Assembly (NCBI RefSeq): GCF_900109375.1
Contig: NZ_FOAB01000010.1
Location: 62,001 to 126,000, forward strand
Direction: 5' to 3'
Length of the DNA: 64,000 nt
From: Aquimarina amphilecti
Lineage (GTDB): Bacteria > Bacteroidota > Bacteroidia > Flavobacteriales > Flavobacteriaceae
Shown here one piece after another: positions 46,301 to 55,698 of the stretch. The position numbers and the translations under genes are program-made. The stretch's first letter is position 1. The number at the start of each line of letters is the position of its first letter. The notes under the pieces were generated by a model. The model saw only the letters and a list, made by a program, of their open reading frames with translations, had not been told where the DNA came from and searched no databases.

Positions 46301-47033
46301 TTACTCCAGAAGTTCCATAATCTAATGGGTAATCATTTAATGTACGAGACAAATGACTATTAGCAACAACAGACCATTGAAAACCTTCTTCTACTAAAAC
46401 CTTAATAATCCTCTCAGAAAAAGAACATTCTGCTGGCCAAAAACCTTTAGAATATTCTCCTCCAAAAGTTTCAGTCATTATTAGCTTATGAGTTTTTAAT
46501 TCCATTCTTAAAGCACGTTCACTTATTAATGGTGCTAACGCATGATGAAATGTAAACCCTGTTAGGTCCATCCTAGGTTGTCCACCAGATGTTTTCCAGT
46601 TTTTAGCTTCTATAAAGTTATTTTCCCAACCTTGGCTATATCCCCAAACTCCGGCATTTCCTAAACTATTTACATTTTCTATTAAACAACCAGAATAATT
46701 AACTTGTGCTCCTCCATTTGGTAACCCTAATAGTGTTTGAACAGAATTTTTGGGACCATATTGATATGCTTTTACGCGATCATATTTACCAAAAATCTCC
46801 TCCAAATTATTTAGAGGATGACTTATTCCATCATCATATATATTCCAGGAATCACCAGAGGTTTTTAAATTATGGGACTCTAAAACAGTCTGATAGCGAT
46901 TAGGATTTTCTTTACTTTTCTCGGGCCAATAATTCGGCTGTTGCATATGCCACAAGTAAGAAGTGTGGACTTGTTGTGCTACTATCCCTGAATAGACAAA
47001 TAGCAGTACTAAAAATAAGTTAGTGTTTTTCAT
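43347..47033 (-). CDS. Secreted modular GH57-type glycosidase with starch-binding repeats and T9SS tail
   Basis: A 1228-residue multidomain enzyme. Order: signal peptide (1-19); GH57-like catalytic region (about 23-430) with WHMQQP (region 1), GFWPAECSFS with the likely nucleophile Glu, and HDGDNAWGGG with the likely acid Asp; then a stretch of about 230 residues with a beta-rich end; two chitobiase C-terminal-like repeats (IYYTTDGSEPDQSS, IYYTIDGSEPSDSS); three CBM26-like starch-binding modules, two of them closely related (NWPG and WYDQCPTACPGD); and a type IX secretion C-terminal domain (YPNPFKDEINF to VVKIIK). Likely degrades starch or glycogen outside the cell. A palindrome precedes it. 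Confidence 0.85.
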   Translation of the reverse strand: MKNTNLFLVLLFVYSGIVAQQVHTSYLWHMQQPNYWPEKSKENPNRYQTVLESHNLKTSGDSWNIYDDGISHPLNNLEEIFGKYDRVKAYQYGPKNSVQTLLGLPNGGAQVNYSGCLIENVNSLGNAGVWGYSQGWENNFIEAKNWKTSGGQPRMDLTGFTFHHALAPLISERALRMELKTHKLIMTETFGGEYSKGFWPAECSFSERIIKVLVEEGFQWSVVANSHLSRTLNDYPLDYGTSGVNIDPPNAADKVATNGQNWWKGQIDGRGGTFAAPYCYQAHKAQYIDPETGQTYKMDVVPMADLLSYQNGFSSMETGEIDANIAPFSNASQPSIVLLAHDGDNAWGGGDSYYQESVPGFANEAASKGYDPTTIQQFLNSYPVPEGDIVKVEDGSWVNAANDWGHPQFINWLWPLYDTTDYMFNPDGWTEDARNWAVITAAENYVLTAEDNSGGIDIAKVIDPSFGASNAEKAWHFFLPSLTSGYMYYGKAIDMEVKQTLAGNIAIEHAKAEIGDAPEQDNTPPSVFIPQRFPYNPGGKGFGPIYAYQEVQNTSDFHVWTFAHDVNGLASVELKYRTDNDGINPISDNVNDVYSSGDGVSSWSSVSMVQKQFPKGNVTQDPEIDLFIEPTAIADLCYAEIKGLSNVLVDYYVEAVDTKGNVFKTPIQHVYVGEFNSSDQVTLTVTPDSGNFDDIIQVELEASTTATNDGITIYYTTDGSEPDQSSEEYINSFDIGNSDSEPITLKAIAFDEDGNSSEVITRNYTFGDLPSYDVHFKNTSNWSQVYVYAFDKNNNATLPGWNWPGKLMNQEQDSPWYITTISESVEVGLVFTNGSGEQSDDQFRNVDGWYVYSENIWYNQCPSDCPGVLGLPELLVTPQGGSYEGSVSVNLSSTNQGMIYYTIDGSEPSDSSSLYQNTLTFTGDTVLKVIAYNSTGESSIISEDYNVNEAQSFTVYYRNVSSWDEVYVYLFDKNTNQPLPGWNWPGQSMNREQTSQWYSFLIEENADIGIVFNNNNNGGQSDDLMREIDGWYDSSTNQWYDQCPTACPGDVSDDELTIHFNNNNTNWNPVTLYYWETTPTSLTTSWPGVQMTDIDGDGWYEYTLSGVACAKVIFSTNGEQQTEDLQICGEGWYDAGWVSNPLNKESETATTIISSIYPNPFKDEINFNISGEDRSLSVTIRDVKGGLYYSDVISSKNGVISIPLNVAKGIYFVKFSGKTVNKVVKIIK

Positions 47034-47064
47034 GAATCTTGTGTGTTAAATATATAATTGTGTT

Positions 47065-47081
47065 ATGTTGTAAAACAACAT
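47065..47081 (-). promoter_or_regulatory. Palindrome upstream of the GH57-type gene
   Basis: ATGTTGT-AAA-ACAACAT, a perfect 7-base inverted repeat about 32 bases before the start codon, placed where a repressor or activator would act. No regulator gene is adjacent. Confidence 0.4.
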
Positions 47082-47430
47082 TTATATATTCCAACGACAA
47101 CTAACCCCTGCAAAGAAAGCTTCCCAAATCTTATATTTGCAAACTACTTATAGATATCTCAGCATCATTATATGTTCAAAAAAAAATGAACAACTAAAAC
47201 TTTCGTTTATATACAACCAAATAATAGTAAAAAGTAGATTGACACTATTTTAAACCCCACCCTAAAACTATCAATGAGTTAAAAAATTAACTGTTTAATA
47301 ATGATATTTTCAAATGTAGGTAATTAAAAAAATTAATTTCTTATTCAATTATTACGCAAACGATATAGTGTTAACAAAAAGAGAAAGATTCACAAAACCA
47401 CAGTCAATTAACAGGGAAAATTCAAATAAA

Positions 47431-47467
47431 AAAAGAGCTGTACCCTAAAAACGATACAGCCCTTTTT
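47431..47467 (-). terminator. Terminator after secDF
   Basis: AAAAGAGCTGTA pairs with TACAGCCCTTTT (one mismatch) over a 12-base loop; T-tract in the minus direction. Confidence 0.8.
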
Positions 47468-47486
47468 TATAAAAATCTACAGAAAA

Positions 47487-50400
47487 CTATTCTTCAATTT
47501 TCTTTTTTTCTTTAAGACCAACTTTCTTCACTGTGTCATACATTACAGGAGTTGCAATGAATAATGAAGAATATGTACCTACTAATACACCAATAATTAA
47601 TGAGAACATAAATCCTCTTAATGGTTCAGCAAAAATAAAGATTGCTATCAATACTAATAAAGTAGTTAACGAAGTATTCAATGTACGACTTAATGTACTA
47701 TTTAATGCTCCATTAATATTCTTGTCTAATGGCCAACCAGTATGTTCCGCGAAATATTCACGGATTCTATCAAATACAACCACCGTATCATTCAGAGAGT
47801 ATCCTACAACCGTTAATATGGCTGCAATAAATGCTTGATCAATTTCCATATTAAATGGCATAAACTTCCAAGTAATTGAGAACACACCTAATACAACTAA
47901 AACATCATGAAACACTGCTGCTACTGCACCTAAACTAAACTGCCATCTTCTAAATCTAAATAGGATATACAAGAATACTACAATTAAAGATCCGATAACC
48001 GAAACAAATGCTGCTTGCTGAATATCATCTGCAATAGTTGGTCCTACCTTTCTAGAAGACATAATACCCACTTGTTTATCTTCATCTCCATTAGAGAATT
48101 CCGCATACGTCATACCATCTGTCAAATAAGGTTTTAAAGCAGTAAATAAAGAATTAGAGATTTCAGAATCTACTTCTTCACCTGTTTCATCTACCTTATA
48201 TTTTGTTGTAATCTTTAACTGGTTATTAGCGCCTAAGGTTTTTGCTTGCGCGCTACCAAAAACAGCTACCAAATCCTTTTCTACATCTGTAGGTACTACA
48301 TCCTGAGCAAAACGAACAGTATACGTTCTTCCTCCAACAAAATCCACACCTTCATCTAATCCTTGTCCTGGAGTAAATAGTGATACAAGACCGGCTACTA
48401 CGATAATACCTGAAATCACATATGCAATCTTTCTTTTTGCAAGGAAATTGATATTTATATTCTTAAATAAATTCTTAGTAGCTGCCGTAGAAAATGCTAG
48501 TTCTTTACCATTTTTACCATATCCATCAATAAATAATCTTGTAATAAAGATTGCGGTAAATAAGGATGTAAGAATACCAATTAACAAAGTTGTTGCAAAT
48601 CCTTTAATTGGACCTGTACCAAAGAACAAAAGAATTAAACCTGTAAGACCTGTTGTAATGTTTGCATCTAATATAGATGACAAAGCATTATTAAAACCGT
48701 CTTTAATTGCATCTACTTGAGACTTCCCTTTTGCAAGTTCTTCTTTAATCCTTTCAAAAATAAGTACGTTCGCATCCACAGACATACCAATCGTTAATAC
48801 AATACCCGCAATACCAGGTAACGTCAATACAGCTTTTAATCCAGCTAGTACTCCAAAAATAAACAGAATATTTACTACCAAAGCAACATCAGCAAAAGCT
48901 CCAGCCTTACCATAGTAAAAAATCATCCAGATTAAAATCAACACCAATGCAATACCAAATGACATCACTCCACTATCAATAGCCTCTTGTCCTAAAGACG
49001 GTCCTACTATTGCACTCTCAATAATATCTGCAGAAGCTGGTAATTTACCAGCTCTCAATACATTTGCTAAATCTTGTCCTTCTTCTACTGTAAAATCTCC
49101 AGAAATTTCACTTCTACCTCCAGAAATTGGTCCTTTAGAAACACCAGGTGCAGAATATACAATATTATCTAATACGATAGCAATCTGACCTCTTGTTTGC
49201 GAAGCCCTTCCTGTCATTTCTTCCCATTTCTTAGCTCCTTTACCATCCATCTGCATGGTTACTACAACATTATTCACTTGATCATAAGTTTGTGCAGCAT
49301 CGGTAATTACTCCTCCACTTAATTCTGGAGTATTATCACGGTTTCCTTTTAACGCATATAAATCTACTCTTTCACCTTCTTTCTCAGCCTTACTCCAAGC
49401 AAATTTTGTGTATCTTAAAGCCTGAGGTAATAAAGTTCTAATGTCTTTTCTATTTAAATACTCATCAAACTGCTCTACATCTTTAATCGCAACAGAAACT
49501 AACGCTCCAGGAACTGATGGCGGTCCTAATAAATCATTTATTGGATTTACCTGTGTTTCTACATCTGTAGAATCCTCAGAATCTGCTAATAATTTTTCTA
49601 TTTCAGCATCTGCATCCGTTTTAGTAGTATCCGCCTGAACGGTATCTAGTACTTTTTCTGATTCTGTAACCTCATCAGTTACTTCTTCTTTAACTTCTAC
49701 ACCATCTTTAGCTTCTAATTCTTTCTTAAGTTTCTCATTCATTCTGCTTAAGAAAATACCAAGTTCTTGAGCATTTTCTACATCCCAAAACTCTAATTGT
49801 GCAGTACTCTGTAAAAGTTTTTTTACACGATCTACATCCTTAGCTCCTGGCAATTCTACTAAAATACGCCCTGACTCTCCTAAACGTTGGATATTAGGTT
49901 GTGTAACCCCAAACTTATCAATACGCTTACGAAGTACTTCGAATGCTGAAGTTACTGACTCGTCAATTTTTCTTTTTAAAACTGGCTCTACAATGTCATT
50001 AGACATATCAAAAGTGATATCATCACTTAAATTTTTATTCGCAAAAATATCTGGAGAAGCTAACTGAGCATCAGGTATTTTTTCAAACTCTATAAAGAAA
50101 TCTTCAACATATGTATTCTGACTATTTTTCTGAGTCTGATCGGCAGCATCTAGCGCTTGTATAAAAGCAGGGTTTTTAGAATTATTAGCCAATCCTTCTA
50201 GGATATCTCTAACAGAAATCTGAAGAATTACATTAATTCCACCCTTAAGGTCAAGACCTTTATTTAGTTCTTTTGACTTAGCATCGTTATAACTAAAATT
50301 TGCAAAAATTGGATCCTTACCAATAGAATCTAAATAAGTTTTTTCTGCTGTATCTCTTAATGCAGAAGCATCTGCTTCTGGATGTTTAGCTAAGGCATAG

Positions 50401-50510
50401 TTCTCAGCTTCTTTTTCTTTTGTGTATGTTAAGTACGTAAACGATAATTGGTAAACACATACCAATCCAAATAAAATCGCAAACACTCTAACAAGTCCTT
50501 TATTTTGCAT
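47487..50510 (-). CDS. secDF: Fused protein translocase subunit SecDF
   Basis: A 1007-residue fusion of SecD and SecF, the usual form in Bacteroidota. SecD part: first helix at 9-29, KGLDLKGGINVILQI, periplasmic P1 domain with KRIDKFGVTQPNIQRLG, five more helices from about 510, and the GMSVDANVLIFERIKEEL motif. SecF part: from about 690, with DFVGGRTY and VVGYSLNDTVVVFDRIRE. A Glu/Thr-rich acidic insertion (about 255-330) separates P1 elements and is longer than in most homologues. It uses the proton gradient to help pull proteins through the membrane. Confidence 0.96.
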   Translation of the reverse strand: MQNKGLVRVFAILFGLVCVYQLSFTYLTYTKEKEAENYALAKHPEADASALRDTAEKTYLDSIGKDPIFANFSYNDAKSKELNKGLDLKGGINVILQISVRDILEGLANNSKNPAFIQALDAADQTQKNSQNTYVEDFFIEFEKIPDAQLASPDIFANKNLSDDITFDMSNDIVEPVLKRKIDESVTSAFEVLRKRIDKFGVTQPNIQRLGESGRILVELPGAKDVDRVKKLLQSTAQLEFWDVENAQELGIFLSRMNEKLKKELEAKDGVEVKEEVTDEVTESEKVLDTVQADTTKTDADAEIEKLLADSEDSTDVETQVNPINDLLGPPSVPGALVSVAIKDVEQFDEYLNRKDIRTLLPQALRYTKFAWSKAEKEGERVDLYALKGNRDNTPELSGGVITDAAQTYDQVNNVVVTMQMDGKGAKKWEEMTGRASQTRGQIAIVLDNIVYSAPGVSKGPISGGRSEISGDFTVEEGQDLANVLRAGKLPASADIIESAIVGPSLGQEAIDSGVMSFGIALVLILIWMIFYYGKAGAFADVALVVNILFIFGVLAGLKAVLTLPGIAGIVLTIGMSVDANVLIFERIKEELAKGKSQVDAIKDGFNNALSSILDANITTGLTGLILLFFGTGPIKGFATTLLIGILTSLFTAIFITRLFIDGYGKNGKELAFSTAATKNLFKNININFLAKRKIAYVISGIIVVAGLVSLFTPGQGLDEGVDFVGGRTYTVRFAQDVVPTDVEKDLVAVFGSAQAKTLGANNQLKITTKYKVDETGEEVDSEISNSLFTALKPYLTDGMTYAEFSNGDEDKQVGIMSSRKVGPTIADDIQQAAFVSVIGSLIVVFLYILFRFRRWQFSLGAVAAVFHDVLVVLGVFSITWKFMPFNMEIDQAFIAAILTVVGYSLNDTVVVFDRIREYFAEHTGWPLDKNINGALNSTLSRTLNTSLTTLLVLIAIFIFAEPLRGFMFSLIIGVLVGTYSSLFIATPVMYDTVKKVGLKEKKKIEE

Positions 50511-50589
50511 TATTATTTATTTTGGTCAAACCCTTTTAAATCAAATAGGATTCAACAATTATTAATTTATTAGAATTTAATTATTGGAA

Positions 50590-50616
50590 AGCTCTGTCAA
50601 ATCTTTGACATGAGCT
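50590..50616. promoter_or_regulatory. Long near-perfect inverted repeat between secDF and its upstream neighbour
   Basis: AGCTC-T-GTCAAA-TC-TTTGAC-AT-GAGCT, 80 bases upstream of secDF. It has no T-tract on either side, so it is less a terminator than a possible operator or leader-RNA hairpin. Confidence 0.45.
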
Positions 50617-50727
50617 ATATTAAAAAGTCAAGTAGGATTTAGAAAAAAAACAACTCAATTACTTTCTTCTTATCTGACTTCCTAAAAATTGGAGATGTAA
50701 GGAATATTAAAATTAATATATCCTTAA

Positions 50728-51348
50728 TTAAGAAATTGGTCCTGCTCTTACCTCAGGAATCTTATAAGAAATATTATCTATTGTAATTGCAATAGATTTA
50801 TTAACTTTTTGAGCTAATTTTGTTAGTCTAGCTAAATGATCAATATCATTTTCGGTTACAAAACTATGTGCATAAAAACCTGAAGCTCTATCCTGTTTTT
50901 GTTTAACCTCTAGAACAAAAATTCCATTAGAATCCGTATTGGAGTCTGTACTTTTTTGAATTTTATAAACATCTAGATTATAGTCTGAAGAATTTTTGTT
51001 GAACGGAAATTGATCGTCTGCACTATTCTGATCAAATAAAATATGATTTAAGGCAACACCTTGTTCTTTAGACAGTATTTCTTTGATACTTTCTACATCA
51101 GCATCACTATAATAAGCTATCTTAAGCTTACCATTATTTAAATCCTTAGAAATCCGAGTGTTTCTAACCCCAATAGATTCCAATTGTTTTTTCACAAGCG
51201 CAATTGCGTTTTGCGCTTCTGAAGAAGTAACCTCAACATCAGTAAACTCAAGAACAATTTCTTGATTAGGCACTACAGTTTGATGCTGCATCACAACTAA
51301 TAGTGCAAATGCAGTAATCAAAATTTTGAAGTACCATTCTTTTCTCAT
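50728..51348 (-). CDS. Hypothetical protein resembling the SecD periplasmic domain
   Basis: A 206-residue protein with a single N-terminal helix (IL-TAFALLVVM, residues 9-21) and no cytoplasmic domains. The part EAQNAIALVKKQLESIGVRN and the C-terminal DNISYKIPEVRAGPIS recall the P1 fold of SecD (compare LDNIVYSAPGVSKGPIS in the SecDF of this window). It lies 217 bases upstream of secDF on the same strand. Probably a diverged SecD periplasmic paralogue; the role is unknown. Confidence 0.65.
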   Translation of the reverse strand: MRKEWYFKILITAFALLVVMQHQTVVPNQEIVLEFTDVEVTSSEAQNAIALVKKQLESIGVRNTRISKDLNNGKLKIAYYSDADVESIKEILSKEQGVALNHILFDQNSADDQFPFNKNSSDYNLDVYKIQKSTDSNTDSNGIFVLEVKQKQDRASGFYAHSFVTENDIDHLARLTKLAQKVNKSIAITIDNISYKIPEVRAGPIS

Positions 51349-51533
51349 GATCGCAAATATAAAAAAATTAAAACTGCATTTCTAAAGTCTTACAACAAAT
51401 ATCTTCTTAGAAAAACTAAATAACTCTGTGACTATGATTTTATTTTATTACAAACATTTAAAGTTATAAAAAAACAAAGAGTTACTATGTAATAGCAACT
51501 CTTTGGCAATTCTATATAAAGGATATTATTAGA

Positions 51534-52460
51534 CTATAATTCTAACAATCCATTAGTTTTCTTAACTCCTTCAGCACTTTCAGAAAGTTTTGCCTTTTCT
51601 GCATCGCTAAGATTTATTTCTACTACCTTTTCAATACCATTTCTACCTAATACTACTGGCGCTCCTATACATAGGTCATTTAACCCATACTCTCCTTCTA
51701 ACAATGTAGAACAAGGAAAAATCTTTTTCTGATCACAAGCAATAGCCTGAACCAATCCTGATACTGCAGCTCCTGGAGCATACCATGCTGATGTCCCTAA
51801 TAATCCGGTAAGTGTAGCTCCACCAACCTTAGTATCAGCAGCAACCTGCTCTAAGCGCTCATCAGAGATATATTCTGAAACTGGCACGCTATTTCTAGTT
51901 GCTAGTCTTGTTAAAGGAACCATCCCTTTATCACTATGTCCGCCAATCACCATTCCATCAACATCAGAAATTGGAGCTCCTAATGCTTCAGCTAATCTAT
52001 ACTTAAAACGAGCACTATCTAAAGCTCCACCCATACCAATAATTCTGTTCTTAGGAAGATCTGTAGTTTTATGTACTAAATATGTCATTGTATCCATTGG
52101 ATTACTAACAACAATAATAATTGCATTTGGAGAATGCTCAATCAAACTAGAAGAAACAGATTTTACAATCCCTGCGTTAATACCAATCAATTCTTCACGT
52201 GTCATTCCAGGTTTACGCGGAATACCAGATGTAATTACAGCAATATCACTTCCTGCAGTTTTAGAATAATCATTTGTAGTTCCTGTTATCTTAGTATCAA
52301 ACCCGTTTAAAGAAGCTGTTTGCATCAAATCCATTGCTTTACCTTCTGCATATCCTTCTTTAATATCTAACAATACTACCTCTGAAGCAAAATTCTTAAT
52401 GGCGATATACTCGGCACAACTTGCACCTACTGCACCAGCTCCTACTACTGTAACTTTCAT
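51534..52460 (-). CDS. mdh: Malate dehydrogenase
   Basis: A 308-residue NAD-dependent malate dehydrogenase of the LDH-like class. The Rossmann motif is GAGAVGASCAEYIA; NAD-specific Asp follows (VVLLDIKEG); substrate-binding Arg in PRKPGMTREELIG, catalytic Asp/His in PKNRIIGMGGALDSARF and IGGHSDKGMVP. It oxidises malate to oxaloacetate in the TCA cycle. Length and motifs are complete. Confidence 0.96.
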   Translation of the reverse strand: MKVTVVGAGAVGASCAEYIAIKNFASEVVLLDIKEGYAEGKAMDLMQTASLNGFDTKITGTTNDYSKTAGSDIAVITSGIPRKPGMTREELIGINAGIVKSVSSSLIEHSPNAIIIVVSNPMDTMTYLVHKTTDLPKNRIIGMGGALDSARFKYRLAEALGAPISDVDGMVIGGHSDKGMVPLTRLATRNSVPVSEYISDERLEQVAADTKVGGATLTGLLGTSAWYAPGAAVSGLVQAIACDQKKIFPCSTLLEGEYGLNDLCIGAPVVLGRNGIEKVVEINLSDAEKAKLSESAEGVKKTNGLLEL

Positions 52461-52568
52461 TATCTCTATATAATTTTGATTAATATTATCTTGGCATATT
52501 GAATCTCTTCAATATCAGCGCGAAAATACAAATTCTTTAACGATTTTGTTTGTGAATTCTTAGTTAAA

Positions 52569-53570
52569 TTACCAACCAAAATTCAAACCAATAGAGAGGT
52601 TTTGATAGTTCTGAAGCGTATAATCTAAATTAGCTCTAAAAAAACCTAATTTCACATTAGCACCAATAGTAGCCTTAAGGCCTGAAGTTTTATTATCTAC
52701 AGAAATTGGATCCTCTACAGTCTGTGTTGCTAACGGACCATTTTGCACCTCATAGGTACCTAAAATATCAGCTTTACTATTCCCTGCGTAATACCCAAAT
52801 CCTCCATAAAAATTAAATTTAGGAAGCTTTGTAGATATAATACCGCTTACCAACCATGAACTAGATTTTAATCGTATTTCTTGATCTGTTCCATCAATCT
52901 GGCTATCTGCCGTAAAATCATAAAACCCTCTAACATTAGTATACCCTATTAATCCAGAGAACCTAAAAGGAAGTCTTTTCCAAGAAAAAATCCAATCGGT
53001 TAATTCATGCTGAACTGCCAACCCATATAGAAAAACTTCTGTATTCTCACGCACAGCAATTTTTGGTAAAAATCGAGCTTTAATTTCGGTGCTTTTTGAT
53101 ATCCCCATAGACCCTTGAAGAAATCCAGTAGGTGCAATATTCACTTCCTTACCACCTATACCGTCAGGGAGTGTTACTTCTACTTGTGCTAACTGCCCTT
53201 GATTTAAAACCACTACGATATCACCACGATCACCACCAAAAGCATTTGCTACCAATTGACTTGATGGACCTTCTCTAAATTCTACACCTTCATAATCAGC
53301 GGTATTAAGAACAAATGACTGCTTTTCTTCTCTTACAAAAGAAAGGTTACCTAGAAATCCAACTTCAAAACGCCACAACTTTTTAACTTCAGCTGTTTTA
53401 TACCAACCATTAGACATACTATTCACCAATAGTTCACCAGCTGGAGCAAAATAGTCATTACTAAAACGCTGTGCATTTTCTATACCTAATTCTAATAACT
53501 GATCTACATTGGTTTGGGAATAAGACACTTTAAACAAAAGCATCGCTAAAAGCAGTATAGTTTTTTTCAT
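52569..53570 (-). CDS. DUF6588 family outer-membrane-like protein
   Basis: A 333-residue protein with a signal peptide (MKKTILLLAMLLFKVSYS) and a beta-barrel-like body ending in an aromatic residue (LSIGLNFGW). The blocks FSNDYFAPAGELLVNSMSNG and FEVGFLGNLSFV are found in DUF6588 proteins of Bacteroidota. The role is unknown; it is likely an outer-membrane protein. It lies between mdh and gyrB on the same strand. Confidence 0.8.
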   Translation of the reverse strand: MKKTILLLAMLLFKVSYSQTNVDQLLELGIENAQRFSNDYFAPAGELLVNSMSNGWYKTAEVKKLWRFEVGFLGNLSFVREEKQSFVLNTADYEGVEFREGPSSQLVANAFGGDRGDIVVVLNQGQLAQVEVTLPDGIGGKEVNIAPTGFLQGSMGISKSTEIKARFLPKIAVRENTEVFLYGLAVQHELTDWIFSWKRLPFRFSGLIGYTNVRGFYDFTADSQIDGTDQEIRLKSSSWLVSGIISTKLPKFNFYGGFGYYAGNSKADILGTYEVQNGPLATQTVEDPISVDNKTSGLKATIGANVKLGFFRANLDYTLQNYQNLSIGLNFGW

Positions 53571-53697
53571 CTGTTTCTATCTAAGGTTATTCAATAATCA
53601 GATGGAATGCACATAAACTAATATTTGAAAAAGTAATCAAACATTTTAGGTCTGTTCATTTCACTAGATTTGGGTTTAATAGGCGCGACAATATATA

Positions 53698-53729
53698 AAA
53701 AAATCCGTTATACACAGTACAACGGATTT
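53698..53729 (-). terminator. Terminator after gyrB
   Basis: AAATCCGTT pairs with AACGGATTT over an 11-base loop, with a T-tract on the minus strand. Confidence 0.8.
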
Positions 53730-53757
53730 CATTCTATATTATTTAATAACACTTACA

Positions 53758-55698
53758 TTACGCATCAATGTTAGCGTAAACTGCATTTTTCTCAATGAAT
53801 TCTCTACGTGGTGGTACCTCATCTCCCATTAACATAGAGAAGATTCTATCTGCCTCTGTTAAATTATCAATTGTTACCTGACGCATTGTTCTAAATTCTG
53901 GGTTCATCGTAGTATCCCATAATTGTTCCGCGTTCATCTCACCAAGACCTTTATATCTCTGAATCTTAGAACTCTCTCCAAATTCCTTTACAATCATATC
54001 ACGCTGATCGTCATTCCAAGCATATTGTTTTTTGGCTCCTTTCTTAACCAAATATAATGGCGGCGCAGCTATATAAATGTGTCCTGCCTCAATTAACTCT
54101 TTCATATAACGGAAAAAGAATGTAAGAATTAATGTAGAAATATGACTCCCATCCACATCAGCATCACACATGATTACCACTTTATGATAGCGTAATTTAG
54201 AAAGGTTAAGTGCTTTACTATCTTCTTCAGTACCAATAGTAACCCCAAGAGCAGTAAAAATATTTTTTATTTCTTCATTCTCAAAAACTTTATGATGCAT
54301 TGCTTTTTCTACATTCAAAATCTTACCACGTAAAGGTAAAATAGCTTGAAACATACGATCACGCCCCTGCTTTGCAGTTCCACCTGCCGAATCTCCCTCG
54401 ACAAGAAACACTTCACATAAAGCTGGATCCTGCTCTGAACAATCAGATAGCTTACCAGGAAGTCCACCAATACTCATTACCGTTTTTCGCTGTACCATTT
54501 CACGAGCCTTCTTAGCTGCATGACGTGCTTGCGCCGCTAGAATTACTTTCTGAACGATTGTTTTAGCATCATTAGGATTTTCCTCAAGGTAGTTCTCTAA
54601 CATTTCAGAAACAGATTGAGAAACCGCAGAAGTAACCTCTCTATTTCCTAATTTAGTTTTCGTCTGACCTTCAAATTGAGGCTCCTGCACTTTTACAGAA
54701 ACAATTGCAGTAAGACCTTCTCTAAAATCATCCCCTGCTATTTCAAACTTTAGTTTATCCAACATTCCTGAAGCATCAGCATACTTCTTTAAGGTAGAAG
54801 TAAGCCCTCTTCTAAATCCTGAAAGATGTGTTCCTCCTTCGTGTGTATTGATATTATTAACATATGAATGAAGATTCTCTGCATAAGAATCATTATAAAT
54901 CATAGCAACCTCTACAGGAATATCGTTCTTCTCTCCTTCCATAGAAATCACATGTCCTATAACAGGACTACGACTCGTATCCAAAAATCTTACAAATTCT
55001 TTTAAACCCTCTTCAGAATGAAAGGTTTCTGAAATATAATTACCATCATCATCCTTATGCCTTTTATCTGTTAGATTAACTGTTATTCCTTTGTTAAGAT
55101 ATGACAACTCTCGCATACGACTTGCTAAAGTATCGTAGTTATATTCCAGCGTCTGCTGAAAAATAGTAGGATCAGGTCTAAAAGTAACAATTGTACCGTT
55201 AAAATCAGTATCTCCTGTGGACTTTACCGGATACAGAGGCTTTCCTTTTTCATACTCTTGCTCCCACACTTTACCATCTTTATGCACAATCGCATGTAAA
55301 TGATCAGAAAGTGCATTAACACAAGAAACTCCAACTCCGTGCAGACCACCAGAAACTTTATACGAGTCTTTATCAAATTTACCTCCAGCTCCAATCTTAG
55401 TCATTACAACCTCTAAAGCCGAGACACCTTCTTTTTTATGAATTCCAACAGGAATACCACGACCATTATCCTTAGTAGTGATGGAGTTATCTTCATTTAT
55501 TGTAACATCGATAGCATCACAATGACCAGCCAATGCTTCGTCAATTGAGTTATCTACAACTTCATATACTAAATGATGCAAACCTCTAGTACCTACATCT
55601 CCAATATACATGGATGGACGCATGCGTACATGCTCCATTCCTTCTAACGCCTGAATACTATCGGCTGAATAATTATTTTTCTTTGCTTCTTCGCTCAT
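53758..55698 (-). CDS. gyrB: DNA gyrase subunit B
   Basis: A 646-residue type IIA topoisomerase subunit. ATP-binding GHKL domain (EVVDNSIDEALAGHCD, GRGIPVG, GGLHGVGVS), transducer domain, TOPRIM (EGDSAGGTAKQGRDR and DADVDGSH) and the gyrase C-terminal tail (RYKGLGEMNAEQLW). Works with GyrA, not in this window, to introduce negative supercoils. Confidence 0.97.
   Translation of the reverse strand: MSEEAKKNNYSADSIQALEGMEHVRMRPSMYIGDVGTRGLHHLVYEVVDNSIDEALAGHCDAIDVTINEDNSITTKDNGRGIPVGIHKKEGVSALEVVMTKIGAGGKFDKDSYKVSGGLHGVGVSCVNALSDHLHAIVHKDGKVWEQEYEKGKPLYPVKSTGDTDFNGTIVTFRPDPTIFQQTLEYNYDTLASRMRELSYLNKGITVNLTDKRHKDDDGNYISETFHSEEGLKEFVRFLDTSRSPVIGHVISMEGEKNDIPVEVAMIYNDSYAENLHSYVNNINTHEGGTHLSGFRRGLTSTLKKYADASGMLDKLKFEIAGDDFREGLTAIVSVKVQEPQFEGQTKTKLGNREVTSAVSQSVSEMLENYLEENPNDAKTIVQKVILAAQARHAAKKAREMVQRKTVMSIGGLPGKLSDCSEQDPALCEVFLVEGDSAGGTAKQGRDRMFQAILPLRGKILNVEKAMHHKVFENEEIKNIFTALGVTIGTEEDSKALNLSKLRYHKVVIMCDADVDGSHISTLILTFFFRYMKELIEAGHIYIAAPPLYLVKKGAKKQYAWNDDQRDMIVKEFGESSKIQRYKGLGEMNAEQLWDTTMNPEFRTMRQVTIDNLTEADRIFSMLMGDEVPPRREFIEKNAVYANIDA

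Larger units (their letters stand above)
47034..47486. other. Intergenic region upstream of the GH57-type gene
   Basis: It holds the palindrome at 47065-47081, a plus-strand TATATTTG at 47132 with no good -33 and no following gene, and the secDF terminator at 47431. Otherwise AT-rich and without open frames. Confidence 0.6.

Noticed and set aside
47132..47139. Plus-strand TATATTTG as a promoter for a small RNA
   Set aside because: No -33 element, no plus-strand terminator other than the one for secDF, and no conserved product in view.
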